This document shows positions 14,453-26,900 of a stretch of DNA of 64,000 nt, in pieces. The position numbers and the translations under genes were made by a program. Below the pieces are notes generated by a model. That model saw only the letters and a list, made by a program, of their open reading frames with translations, had not been told where the DNA came from and did not search any database. The stretch is from a virus, in the IMG/VR virus record IMGVR_UViG_3300012017_000779, positions 1 through 64,000 of that record, one strand, 5' to 3'. Within the stretch, counting starts at the first letter, position 1, and each line of letters opens with the position of its first letter.

Positions 14453-17400
14453 AACGTTCTGATATAGACTTATATAATTTTGTAGCTTCTTCTGGATTAA
14501 AATTATAACCACTAAAGCCCATCATTCTTTTAAAATAAACCCATGCTTTATTATCTCCTTTTTCAACAACACCTGATTTTCTTTCATATACTTCAAAAGG
14601 AGAAGTTAGTTGACCAAGAAATTTTATAACTCTATCAACAGATGTTAACATTGCAGATGGACTTCTTACTTGACGGTAAGCATCTTTTATACTTACATAT
14701 GCTGCTGTTTCAGATTTCATTCTTGTAAGTTGATATACAAATAAATTCATAAAGTATCCTTTTTCATCATCATCATCATCTCCTGTAAGTAATGATAAAG
14801 CTAATATTAAAGATAATATTATTGATAGTTCCATTATTGCTTTTTTTATACTAGCTTTTTCAAAAGCACTGTAAGTTGACCAATTTTTTATTAAATTAAA
14901 TTTAAGTTTTTTTAAATCTCTTCCAGCAGTATCTAAAAATACTCTATAAAAACCTTCTGTCATACTATCAAGTTCAATGTCATATGATAATTTTTTAAAT
15001 CTCCTTTTAAAACCAGGAACCATATGTTTTCTATACATAAGTATTAATCTTCCTATGCTATATTTTTGAAATGTACTTTTATCAAATTTATTATAAATAC
15101 CTTGCATTCTTTTACTTAATGCATGTAATCTATTTTGAAAATCTTGTCTTCTTGCATCAGTAAAGGGTAATGTTTTATATTCAGTTCCTTCCATTATAGG
15201 TGCATTATAGGCATCTAGAATTACTATTTCTACTTTACCTTCTAAATTTGTACCTTCAGGAGAATTTATATATTTTTTATATGCTTCATATAGATCAATT
15301 ATTTTTTTAGATTCAATATCATAAACTTTTGTTCCATGCATTAATGCATACATATTACTAACTGCAATTTCATATTCACCCCAATGTTGATTAAAGAATA
15401 ATGTATTTGTACTCATAAGTTTACGGGCAACAGAAGCTGAAACTACTTTTCCATATTCATCTGTAAAATCACCTTGCATAGGTTCAAAAAGTTCTACTAG
15501 TCTTCCTTGAAAACTTTTAGGAGCTACATTACCTTGAAAAAAATCTCCAAGAGCAGCAGGTGTATCAGATATAAAATTTGTTTTTGCAGTTAAAAGATTT
15601 TTTTTAGTAAAAAATTCTCCAGAATTAGCTTCAATTATTAATTGAATATTTCCTTGTAAATTATTTGCAATACCTTTTAATAAGTCTCCAGCAATAGAAG
15701 TTAATGCAGAATATGCAATTCCTAAATTTGTTAATTTTCCTGAGTCAAATTTTGCACCAAGAGTTTCAAAACTAGATACTTGTTGAGATTCACCAAATAT
15801 AATCATATCAATGAAAGCATTTACATGAGCTTTACTATTATTATCAAATTGTCCTTTTGATATTATAGGAAGATTATATCCTAATTTCTTAGCAAAACTA
15901 TCTAAAATATTTTGTCCAGATGAGTCTGTTTTTTCAACAACTCTATCACCTATAGCAAATTTAAATAAATTAATTTCAGCATGTATTTTATTTAATGCAT
16001 CAAATTTATTAGACATAGCACTAAACTGTAATACACTAGCTCCTAAATCATATGATACAATATCAGTTGACATTTCACTTATAAAATATATAGGTAAGTT
16101 TTTATTTCCTTCACCTGCAATTGCAGAACTTTCAGATAAGTTACCAAAATCATCTTCATAATTTTGTACATTAAATGCTTCTTTAAATGTTTGTTTTGTA
16201 CCTTGAATTATATTAGTTTGTAATCTTTCATTAGTTGATTTTGGAATTGATGGTACATAATAACCAGGTCTTTTTGAAGATGGTAATTTTTCTTGTTGTT
16301 CAAAATATAATTTAGTCAACCCTTCATGCAATCTTCCTTTTTCATTTTTTGGTTTTCCATTTGTATCATACAAACTTGTCCAATTTTTATTTAAATATTT
16401 ATCTGCAGGTCTTGTAAATTCACTATTAAAATCTATACTAGAAGCCCAATTGTTAAATGTATCTTCATCAATAAATCCTTGTACTAAATCATTTTGTTTT
16501 TCTGCTATAGCAGCATCTTTTATACTTTGATCTACACTAGTAGTATTAGCTTTATACCAATCATTTTTTTTCTTTTTATATGCAGCTAATGCTACTGCTT
16601 CAGTAGGTATTTTTCCTAAATCTTTAAAAAATTTATATCTTTCAGTATTATATTTATTTATATCATATTTTTGTACAAAAGCAAGTCTTGTAGTTTTTAA
16701 ATAAGCTTCACTATCTTTTATATCTTCATCATAGTCTACATTTTTTTTAAAAGTATCTATTTCTTCATATATTCCAGAATATAAATTTTTAATTGATGTA
16801 GCTCTACTATAAGTTTTAAAATATGGTTCTAAATAATTTTTAAAAAGATCATTTTTAATTTTTATATCTTGTAATCTAGCAGTTTCCATTTCACTTTTTA
16901 TTGCTTTAGCAAACAATGCTATTACATTATCTTCTGAACTTATTAAAGGATCAACTAAATAATTAAAAAATGATTCATCAATATTTGTACTTGTTAGTTG
17001 ATCTATTAAAGTTTTTTCATCTAATGTAAAACCTAAAAGTTTATTTTTTTCAGCTTCTAGTTTTCTAACTCTATCAACAATAAATTCTGGTTTATTCTTA
17101 GGATAATTTCTAACATTTTCTATTCTTTTATCAATAGTTTCAATTTGATCTAAAATTTTTGCATTACCATATTCTGGTTTATATTTTAAAATAAAACTTG
17201 CTAATAATGGAATTGCACTTTTATTAAGATCTTTTTTCATCTTATCTCTAATTGCAATTGATTCTGTAATCCTTGCTTGAGGAGTCATTTTATTAATATC
17301 TATACCCATTTGAGAAAGAGTATTTTTATCTCCTTTAAAAAAGCTATCAATATCAGCTTTATCAATAGCATCTAGTATAGTATAGTTATTTATTCTAGTT

Positions 17401-17930
17401 AAAATAAGAGAAAAATCTTTCATTAAATTTTTCTTTTGAGTATCTGATAAATTTGGTTTTGCAGAAAGTTTTATCCAATCTTGAAAATCTTTATTTAAAA
17501 GTCTAAACTTTCTTAATGTATCATCAACAAATATTTCAAGAGATTTGATTTGTTGTATAGTATCTATGTCTTCATTTATTTTTTCTACTTTTAATTTTTC
17601 AATAGTTGTTTTTAAAGTAAAAAGTTCTTTTTCTTTTGATTTAAATTTTTGACCTGATAAAGCACTTAATTGTTTTTTAAGTTCAACTTCTATTTTTTCA
17701 ACTAAAGATTGTATTTCTATTTTTTGTTCAGCAGAAATATCTTTATTTTCTTTTACTTCTGTTTGATCTATAGTAGCACCTTCTTCCATTACTGAACTCA
17801 TATCAAATAAAAGTTCATCCTCATCTGCATAATTAAAGTATTTATCAGTAGCAGCTTGGTCACCATTATTTTCTGCTAACTTATCTATATACTCTTTTGA
17901 ATTTCTATTTATACAATTTCCTATTGACAT
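14451..17930 (-). CDS. Large virion cargo-type protein (1159 residues)
   Basis: Lys/Asp/Asn-rich, mostly helical; the first third contains coiled-coil-like stretches (QKIEIQSLVEKIEVELKKQL). Near the C terminus a hydrophobic helix (IMELSIILSLILALSLL) is followed by DDDDDE, then a conserved-looking tail (RQVRSPSAMLTSVDRVIKFL). This is the layout of the C-terminal regions of giant phage and mobile-element proteins injected into the host; membrane contact during ejection is plausible. The gene is last in a four-gene overlapping run and overlaps the RNA polymerase gene by ten bases. No enzymatic motif was found. By position it resembles the RNA-polymerase-associated proteins of crAss-like phages. 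Confidence 0.65.
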   Translation of the reverse strand: MSIGNCINRNSKEYIDKLAENNGDQAATDKYFNYADEDELLFDMSSVMEEGATIDQTEVKENKDISAEQKIEIQSLVEKIEVELKKQLSALSGQKFKSKEKELFTLKTTIEKLKVEKINEDIDTIQQIKSLEIFVDDTLRKFRLLNKDFQDWIKLSAKPNLSDTQKKNLMKDFSLILTRINNYTILDAIDKADIDSFFKGDKNTLSQMGIDINKMTPQARITESIAIRDKMKKDLNKSAIPLLASFILKYKPEYGNAKILDQIETIDKRIENVRNYPKNKPEFIVDRVRKLEAEKNKLLGFTLDEKTLIDQLTSTNIDESFFNYLVDPLISSEDNVIALFAKAIKSEMETARLQDIKIKNDLFKNYLEPYFKTYSRATSIKNLYSGIYEEIDTFKKNVDYDEDIKDSEAYLKTTRLAFVQKYDINKYNTERYKFFKDLGKIPTEAVALAAYKKKKNDWYKANTTSVDQSIKDAAIAEKQNDLVQGFIDEDTFNNWASSIDFNSEFTRPADKYLNKNWTSLYDTNGKPKNEKGRLHEGLTKLYFEQQEKLPSSKRPGYYVPSIPKSTNERLQTNIIQGTKQTFKEAFNVQNYEDDFGNLSESSAIAGEGNKNLPIYFISEMSTDIVSYDLGASVLQFSAMSNKFDALNKIHAEINLFKFAIGDRVVEKTDSSGQNILDSFAKKLGYNLPIISKGQFDNNSKAHVNAFIDMIIFGESQQVSSFETLGAKFDSGKLTNLGIAYSALTSIAGDLLKGIANNLQGNIQLIIEANSGEFFTKKNLLTAKTNFISDTPAALGDFFQGNVAPKSFQGRLVELFEPMQGDFTDEYGKVVSASVARKLMSTNTLFFNQHWGEYEIAVSNMYALMHGTKVYDIESKKIIDLYEAYKKYINSPEGTNLEGKVEIVILDAYNAPIMEGTEYKTLPFTDARRQDFQNRLHALSKRMQGIYNKFDKSTFQKYSIGRLILMYRKHMVPGFKRRFKKLSYDIELDSMTEGFYRVFLDTAGRDLKKLKFNLIKNWSTYSAFEKASIKKAIMELSIILSLILALSLLTGDDDDDEKGYFMNLFVYQLTRMKSETAAYVSIKDAYRQVRSPSAMLTSVDRVIKFLGQLTSPFEVYERKSGVVEKGDNKAWVYFKRMMGFSGYNFNPEEATKLYKSISER

Positions 17931-20900
17931 AATTTGTTATTTATTTCTGTTTCTATTTCAATTAAATCTTCTTTTGTAGTTGCATTATTTATTTTTTTAT
18001 AAACATCTTGTATATTTATATTAAATAAAGAAAGAAGTTCATCTAAATTATAAGCTATAACTTTTTGTTCAAAATCTTTAATAAAATCATTTTTTTGTTT
18101 TGCAGTTAATGGTATTGATTCTACAATATCTTCTTCCATTATACCAGTTACCATATTTACATTTTTTAATTGTACTTCCCCGGTATCTTGATCAATTAAA
18201 TCATAGTTAAAGTTTTTATTTAACTTCCATGTACTTACACCTACTGTAAAAGTTATTGGAGGTTTACCAGTAGCTATAAAAAGACTTTCATAAACTTCTC
18301 TAGCTTCATTAAGTCCTTCAAGTTCTTTTTTAATAGGAGCACTAGTAGATGGTTGAGACCAATCATATTTATTAATTAAATAATCTAAAGCTGTAGCATG
18401 AGACGGTTCTCCAAGTTCTGCATAATATTGAAGTTGTCTTCCTTTTAATTTACCTGATTTTAAAACATCTAGAATAAATGCTTTTCTTTTTGGTTTAACA
18501 TCTTTAAATTTATCAGTAGTTAACCAATCAATATAATTTATAACTGCTTCTTTAGTAGTATTAGTTTTTATAGTACCTGTTCTATTAAAAGAAGCCCAAG
18601 GATTACTAAAACTATTTACATCACTAACCACTTCCATAGTATAAACTCTATTGTTAGCTTTTGCTTCTTTTATATTAGCATCCCTATCATATTTACCATC
18701 TTTAGTTTTAATGTTAGAAATAACTACATTTTTATTTTCTAATTGAGAATATATATCATTACTATTAACACTAGTAGATGATTGAGTAGCAAGTGCAGTT
18801 TTAAGTTGTGCTCTCCAATTAGTATCAGCCATATTAATAGTTGGTATACCTTTTCTTCTAGCCATTTCAACAGCTTGTCCTGTTCCTCCTTTAGGTCTTA
18901 AAGGATCAGCTGTTTCTTTAGCATAGAATATTACAAAGTCTACTGGAGTATCAAGATTTTTACCAAATATTTGATTAGTATTTCTAGCCATTAAATTAGC
19001 TACAAATGCAGCAGATCTTTCAGGATCATTTCCTTTTGTTATAGCTTTTTTTCTAGTGCTATCTAACATTACATTCCAAGCAGGATGAATTTCTTCTGCT
19101 ATTTTAAGTTCTTTTTCTCCAGTTTTTACACTACCAATAAATATTTCTTTTAAAGATGTTACACCTTTTTCAAATGCAGCATCTGCACCAGCTGCTCCAC
19201 CACTTCTTAATGTATATCCTAAAGACTCTAAATATTTAGCAACTTCTGGCATAACATCAAGAACTTCTTGTGGAGTTTCTCTAGATCCTATACCTGCATA
19301 AGTCATAGTAGGTGTAGTAGATTTACTAGGAAGAGAATCAAATACAGGTCTATCACCTGATACAGGTGGTTGAGTAGGTTGACCAGTAGTAATTTTATAA
19401 CCAGTTTTTAAATCAACATTTTCAATAACAATTTCACCTCCATCTTTATCTACTAAATTATATAAATTATTTTTTTGTAAAATCCATGATGTACTATGTG
19501 GTGCTTTTTCATTTTTTCCTGTTTGTGAATTATAAAATTCTTTAAAAAATGTAGAAGGAGTAAAAAATTCTTTAGGTTTAACACCATTAGATTTTTCTAA
19601 ATATGTATTATATGCAGCAATATCATCATCTGATATAATTTTAGTTTTAATAATATTTTCTTCATTTTCTAAATCAAATTCTATTTCTATGCCATCATCA
19701 ATATCTTTTTTAACAGGATTGTTATATTGATCTGCATTTTCAGTATATTCAATAAACTGTCTATTTTTTACATCTATTACTTTACTAAAAATATTATTTA
19801 AAGTAACAAAAGAAAAATCTTTACTTTCTAAATCATTAATAAAAAATGTTGATGCATCAATCATTTCATCTGTAAATTTTTTAGCATCTAGAACTCTATT
19901 GATACTTAATTTACTATTTCCAAAACCATGTTGATAAAAAAGAATTAATGAAAAAGGTTTAAAAAATTCTAAAGATTTTTTATCTTTATTTATTGTAGGA
20001 TCTGCTAGATCTTTTAAGTTTTTATTATAAATAGAAGATATTTCTTTAGTTAATAAAGATTTGTTATTTAAACTTAATACTTTATTTATATTTCTTTTAT
20101 TACTTTTTAAAACTATATGATTTAAAACTGGAAAATTTACTTTTGTATCATCAAAGTTATTTATAATATTCATTATACTTTCTGAATATGAATATTTAGT
20201 TTTTCCCATTATGTATGGAGAATTAAAACTTTTTAATAAAGCAACTTCAGATAAGTATTCTTCAGTTACTTCAGTATCAATTAAAGAATCTCTTAGTACT
20301 TCTCTTTCCATTACATATCTTACATAACTTGAAAATGTTTGAAATGGATTTTTATTTTTTTCAAACACATCTAAAGCATCATCATTTAAAAATATTTTAT
20401 TATCAAAATCTGATTTTAATTTTTCTTCATTTACAATTATATTTTTTCCAACAATTACATCTTGTTGTATTGTATTATCAATTATAACATTTTTAGAACT
20501 TAAAGCTTTAGGAATAGTTATATGTTTTCCATTTACTGGATCAGTAAAATTAGACATATAGTTTTGATATATATAATCTACCACAGCATTATTATATGAT
20601 GAAGTAAAATATTCTTCACCTTTAACACCTTTACCAAATTTTCTTGTAATTCTAGCTCTTTCTTTTAATAACTTTTCAGAAATAAAAGAAGAAATATTTT
20701 TATCTAATCTTAATTTAAATAAAGGTTTGATTAAATCAATCATTAATGCATCCTGATTAAAAGATGAAAGCAAAGAATCTTTCATTAAAGCAGTAAGAAA
20801 CTCTTGATCTATTTTAGAATTTCTTTTTAATTTATCAAAAAGTTCTATTCTTTTTATAACTTGTTGTAATGTAGTAAGTTTACTAGTATCTGGTGCATAA

Positions 20901-23900
20901 ATCATTTGCAATGTTTCCAGACCTTCATATTGTTTTTCTAGTTCAATAAAATTTAAAAATAAAGCCAAAGATTTTAAAGATGCATCATTATTCATTGATT
21001 CTTTTAAATCAGATATGTTAATATCATCTTTAAATAATTCTTTAGATAAAACTTCTGATAAATAAACATAGTTGTTACTAAAATCATAAGTTTTAGTTTT
21101 ATTATCAAGAATTTTATTTTCAAGACTTTTTACTATATCATATACAACTTCATTATTATTACTTTTAATGCTGATAATATTTAATGGATTAATTTTTTTA
21201 TTATTTAATCCTTTTATTAATTCATTTAAAGTATAATAAAATGATTGTTTTTTATTATCTTTTATTAAATATTCATCATCAGCAGGATATATTTTTTCTA
21301 AAGACTTTATTGTAGTTCTTAATTTTAATAATGTAACACTATTAATAACTCTTTGTAATTCATCTGGTGCTAAAGTATTTAAAATTTTATTGCTTATTTC
21401 TGATGCAATATTATATTTATTACTTTTTTCAAATTGAGCATCTGTAGAAATTAATGGATTTAAAGAACTATTTTCTAATCTTTGTTTAAAAAAGTATTCT
21501 CTAATTAAAGGTTGAGTTACAAAATAAAAAACTTCTTCTTCATCTACACCTGCTTGCATTAAATAACTTATTACACCTATTCCTTCAGGAGTTAGTTGTA
21601 AAACAAAAGGGAAAGAATTTTTTGCTCTATCTAAAATACCGTTAAGCATGTGTGAATTAAGATCTGTAATTCTATTTCCTTTTTGAGACTTATTACCTGA
21701 TATAGAAATTACTTCATCACCATTTTTTGATTTTATAATGTTGTGTTTAAATCTTATAATAAAAGGAATGTCAATTAAACCATCTTCAAATTCACGTAAA
21801 TTTTTATTAAAAACAGAGTTTTTATATGACTTTGGCATCTTAGCACCCAACATTTTAAAGAGCACATGATTCTTTGTATTTTTAGCTTGTATTCCTAATG
21901 AAGGTTCTAAAGATAAATTAGCAGCAAACTTGTATAAATTATAGATATAATCATAATTTCTTGAAGGACTTATAATTTCTTTTTTTCCATCTGCACTTTT
22001 ATTTTTTTCACCAACTTTACTATCAGTATGAGAAACATTATCTAATCTATTATACTCATTTACAATATTATTTTCTAAAGATTTACTATATTTTTCTACT
22101 AAATATGTTAAATTAGGTTTTGTAAGTATTGCAAAGTTTTCAGGAAGAGTTAAAATATCTAAACTTATTTTAATGTATTGATTTTGTAAATACTTTTCTT
22201 GCTGTTTAATTAATTTATTAGATGTTAATGCACCTAATTCAAGTGTACCAGTAAACTCTTTATCTTTTGTTTCTTTTAATATTTTATTAAAGTTTTTTAT
22301 TGGAGTATTTATATAATTACCTTCTATATCAATATTAGGCATACTCATAAATAATTTATCACCATCATAATCAGAACCTGATTTAGCAACTATTTCTGTT
22401 GGAACAATAATAGCATTACCATAACTTTCATCTAGAAAATGCCATACCTCAGCTCCTTCAATTGTACTTAATGCATCATTAGGAATCCTTGGACCATATA
22501 AAGATATTGAAAGTCTATTTTTTTCTAACCAAGCATCATCTTTAATTAATTCATTTAATCTTGTTATAGTACCAATTTTATTACCTTGTAAGTCATTTCC
22601 ATTTAAAAGATTAATAAAGTCTCCTTGCAATGCAATAGCTACTTTCATTAAACCTGTTCTACCATTTTTATTTCGTATGTAAGAAGGCAGTGTATTTGTA
22701 CCTAATACTTTTTTAATTTCAGAAACTTTAGTAATTGTTTTATATTGAGTATTCCAAAGTCCATTTGTAAATGTAGAAGCAGCTTGAGTTAAAGGTTCAC
22801 CATTAATTGTTTGTTTAATTAATCTTGATTGAACAATACTCATTATAAGTTTTTCAATTGTTTGAGCTTCAGGATGTATAGAAAAATCCATAGATGCAGC
22901 ATTACCTTTTTTAGTTGCATTTAATAATCTAATTAAATGGTCAGGCACATCTCTTTCATCTAAGTTATCTCTGATAATTTTTATAAACTTTGAAAAATCA
23001 CCATTGCTTACATATTTTCCATCTTTTTCAGTAAAACCAATTTCATTAAGTAATTTTAATTTAAGTAATGCACTATAGTCATTTACTATTTTACTATAAC
23101 TATCTAATGTTTTTTTATTTTTTGGATTAATTAACTCTCCATTATCATATAATGTGTCTGTTAATATTACTCTTGTTTGTGTAGCAATTGGAAGACTTCC
23201 TTTAAAGGTGTCATTAATGACTGTAACTTCTTTTAAGTTAGCAAGGTATACTGGATTAATAGTAAATGTAAAATCATCACTGATGCCAGTATTTTCAGTT
23301 TTATCTTCAAAAATATCATCAGTTTCTTTATTACTAGTAAGTTCAGAACCTTTTGAACCTGATTTAAAAGTTACATACTGAACATTATCTTTTAACATTT
23401 TAAGATGCAACTTATATAGTTCAGATCCTTCTTTTGCATTCACTCCTGGTATTAAAGGACTAACAGCAAATTTATGCATAGCAATTGCTGGCAAATACTT
23501 ATTTTTTATAGCACCAAATAAATGTAACTTATATATAGGAAAAAATTGTTTAACTGTATTTGGATCAATAGTTTCTCCTTTAACAATTTTTTGATATAAA
23601 CTTTCTTGCTCCATTGACCAGCCTCTTCCACTTACTTTATGTAATATTCTATAGGCATCAATAGTCATAAAAGCCATACCATCACTTTCAACTATTTTTT
23701 CATAAGCTTCTCTATCTTCTTTGATTCTTTCTTCAGTCTCTGCTTCACTAAAAGTTTTTAAATAATCTTCTCTCCAAGCTTCAACTAAATCATCTATATA
23801 AATAGATTCTCTTGTAGCATCTTTAATAACTCCTGTATTTATTACTTCACTAAATACATATTTATTATAATCTATATTATCTTTACTTAAGCTTTTGTTA

Positions 23901-26900
23901 AGTTCAGAAGCATAAGTAGCATTTGTTTCTGTAGGTTTGTTAAATGTGTTATTAATAAAATTAATAGTTCCTTCATCAAATAAAAATCTAATACCATCAG
24001 AAGTACCACCTGGTATTCTTTTAGTCCAATCTTCTTTTGAATGATCCCATTGAGCTATATCTCCAAATAATAAAGTTGAGGTTTCAAATTTATATATCCA
24101 ATCATTATATAAAAAAGCTTTTAATAATACATCAGATAATTCTTCATTTTCATTAAGCATATTTAAGTCAGCTTGATTATTGACCTCCATACCAAGTTTT
24201 TTATATATACCTTTTGAGAATATATTTTTTTCTTTAATAGGATTATAATAATATTTTTTAAGCTCACTTACTTTATCATTAAAATATTTTTTAATTTCAT
24301 TTTGAATATTATTTTTTAAATCTGCATTATCTTTTTGTTTTAAAAGTTCAAGTAATGTTGATATTGTATCTTCTTTAACAGCTAACTTATATAATTCATT
24401 TTTAGTTTTATCAGATAATAAATTATCAAATGCTGAAAATACTTCACCTGCATAAACATCTTTTCCTTTTACTTTTTTTACTACTTGATTAAATCCACTT
24501 ATTTTTAATAATTCATCTCTATCAGGACCTTTGAATTTTTTTATTCTATCAAATTCACTTTCTATATATTTTAATAGATAACCTTCAATAGCATATGTTT
24601 CACCAGTATTTTCTTGAAAAGTAAACATTATTGGATCAACAAAAATATTATCATCAGTTCCTTTTGTTCCATCTGCAAGAGTTGGTTTAAGTAAACCTCC
24701 TTTCACTGTTAAACCAAAAGACATCTTCTTATCTGCTGTTCTTCCTAACTCAGCTTTACCATTAAGAAGCATCATATTAATATCCTGTATAAATTTACTA
24801 AAAGGGTCTAATTTAGTAGTTATTGTTCCTGAACCATCCATTTCAGAAGTACCATCTATTACAATTAAATTTAAATTTTTGCCTTTAATTTTAACTTTAT
24901 CAATACCAAATAAACTCTGAAACATTACAAGATTCTTAGTAAAAGCATTTATTTTTGGATCTAAAAAATTCATGTGATTAAGAATAGGATTTTTACCATT
25001 CCATAATTCATCTTGTTTAGATACAGAATTTATTGCATATAAGTTATTTGTAACTGAACTTGCATTCATTGTTTCATATGCAACATTACCATCAGCTCTA
25101 ATTACAGCATTAGTTGAACTATCAAATCCATATTGAGATTGAAGTTTTGCTAAATTTTTTATTTGTGTATTTTGTTTAATAACATTTACTTTATCTATCT
25201 CTGGTAAAATATTTTTAGGAATTTCTTCTTTTAATATTTTTATTGGATTTTCTTTAAAGTCTTTTATATATTTTTTTTGTAAAGCTGTTTTTTGTGGAAG
25301 TTTATCAACATTATTAAAGGCATTTAAAATTCTAAATATATATTTTAATCCATAAGGTGTAGAATTATTTTTTAATTCATCTTTAATATTATTATTATTG
25401 GCTAATCCTATTCCTATGGCATTTGCAAATTCTAATTGTTTATTAATATCAAGTTCATTTTCTTTTGTTTGTTTAAATTCACTAACAACTTTATCTAAAT
25501 TTAAATTAGGGACATTAGCTACAACATCTATAAACTCATTATAAATACTTAAACTATTAAATTCAGATATCCATTTCTCAATAATAGAAGAAGTTTCCAT
25601 AGAAAGTTCAATTACTTGAAAGTTTACAGTTTCATCACGGGATGCAACTAATTGTACATATTTAACATTAGGTTTTCCAAAATCATTAAAAAATGATACA
25701 CTTAAGTCATACTCAAAAGTATTTGTAGTGTTAGGTTCAGGATATTTTTCTTCAAAGAATTGTTTTAATTCTGGATATTTTTTATATTCTTTTTCTAATT
25801 TTTTATATGCTTCATCTCTATCTGATATATTACCAATTATTGCATATAACATATTAAATATATCTGAAAAATCAGCTCTTTCTTTAAATCCAAATCTATC
25901 AACAGGTGTGCTAATATCTCCATTTTTGTTTCTAACAACTTTAAATAAAGATTTTATTACATATATAGTTTCTTTAGATAACATGTCCTGAAGTGATATT
26001 TTTCCAGGTACAGCATCTATTGTTAATTCATCAACTCCTTCTTCTTGTTCTGTTTCTTCTTTTGCATCTACTGCAATATCATATACTTTTTTTGAAGTTT
26101 TAAAATCACTATTTTCTGAATGATATTTAATTACACCTGACCCTTTACTTCCCCAGTTATCAAGTGTTGTTTGTAGTATTCTTATATTATCAAGTATAAC
26201 AGATTGTTCCGGACTTAAAACAGTTTCTGATATAGAATCAGTAATTAATTCTGTATAATTTTCAGTTACACCTTCTATTTTATTAAATTTTTCTTGTTCT
26301 TTCTTAAGTTTATCTTCTAGAATTTTTTTAGTTTCTCTATACAAATATTCTTTTTGTTCAATACCTTTTAAAAATAAAACATTAGCTGCTTTTAAATTTT
26401 GTTTTCCAGCTGCTTTTCTTTTATTATATATGTCACTTAATAGTTCAGCCCATATATTATCTATTGTCATGGTTACTTCTAAAGAATCTTGATTACTTAA
26501 TATATCTATAGAAGGATTATTAACTTTTCTAATTCCACGGTCAAGTTCATATAAAATAGCATTTTCTATTAAAGGTTTATAACTATTAATCTCTCCTATA
26601 TATAACTTATTAAATAAGTCTTTTGCCATAGGAGAATTCATGCTATCAACAAGTATATCTTTTTTAGAAAAAACATTTAGTTTACCAAATAATGCTTTTA
26701 AAAAATTAAGCATTTTTCTAAACAAAGTATTTTTAACTGGTGTCTCAGGACTTGGCTTTTGATTTTTAGCATAGTTTCTAAAATCTTCAGCTAACATTTC
26801 TTCTAACTCTAAATAAGATTTATTTATATTTGGTTTATTCCCTTTTGAATCAGTATAATTTCTTAATTCAGTATATAATTTAATTTTATCTTGAGGAGTC

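Noticed and set aside
14767-14785. CAT microsatellite as a phase-variation tract
   Set aside because: The triplet run stays in frame (poly-Asp) and is short, so slippage would not switch the gene off.
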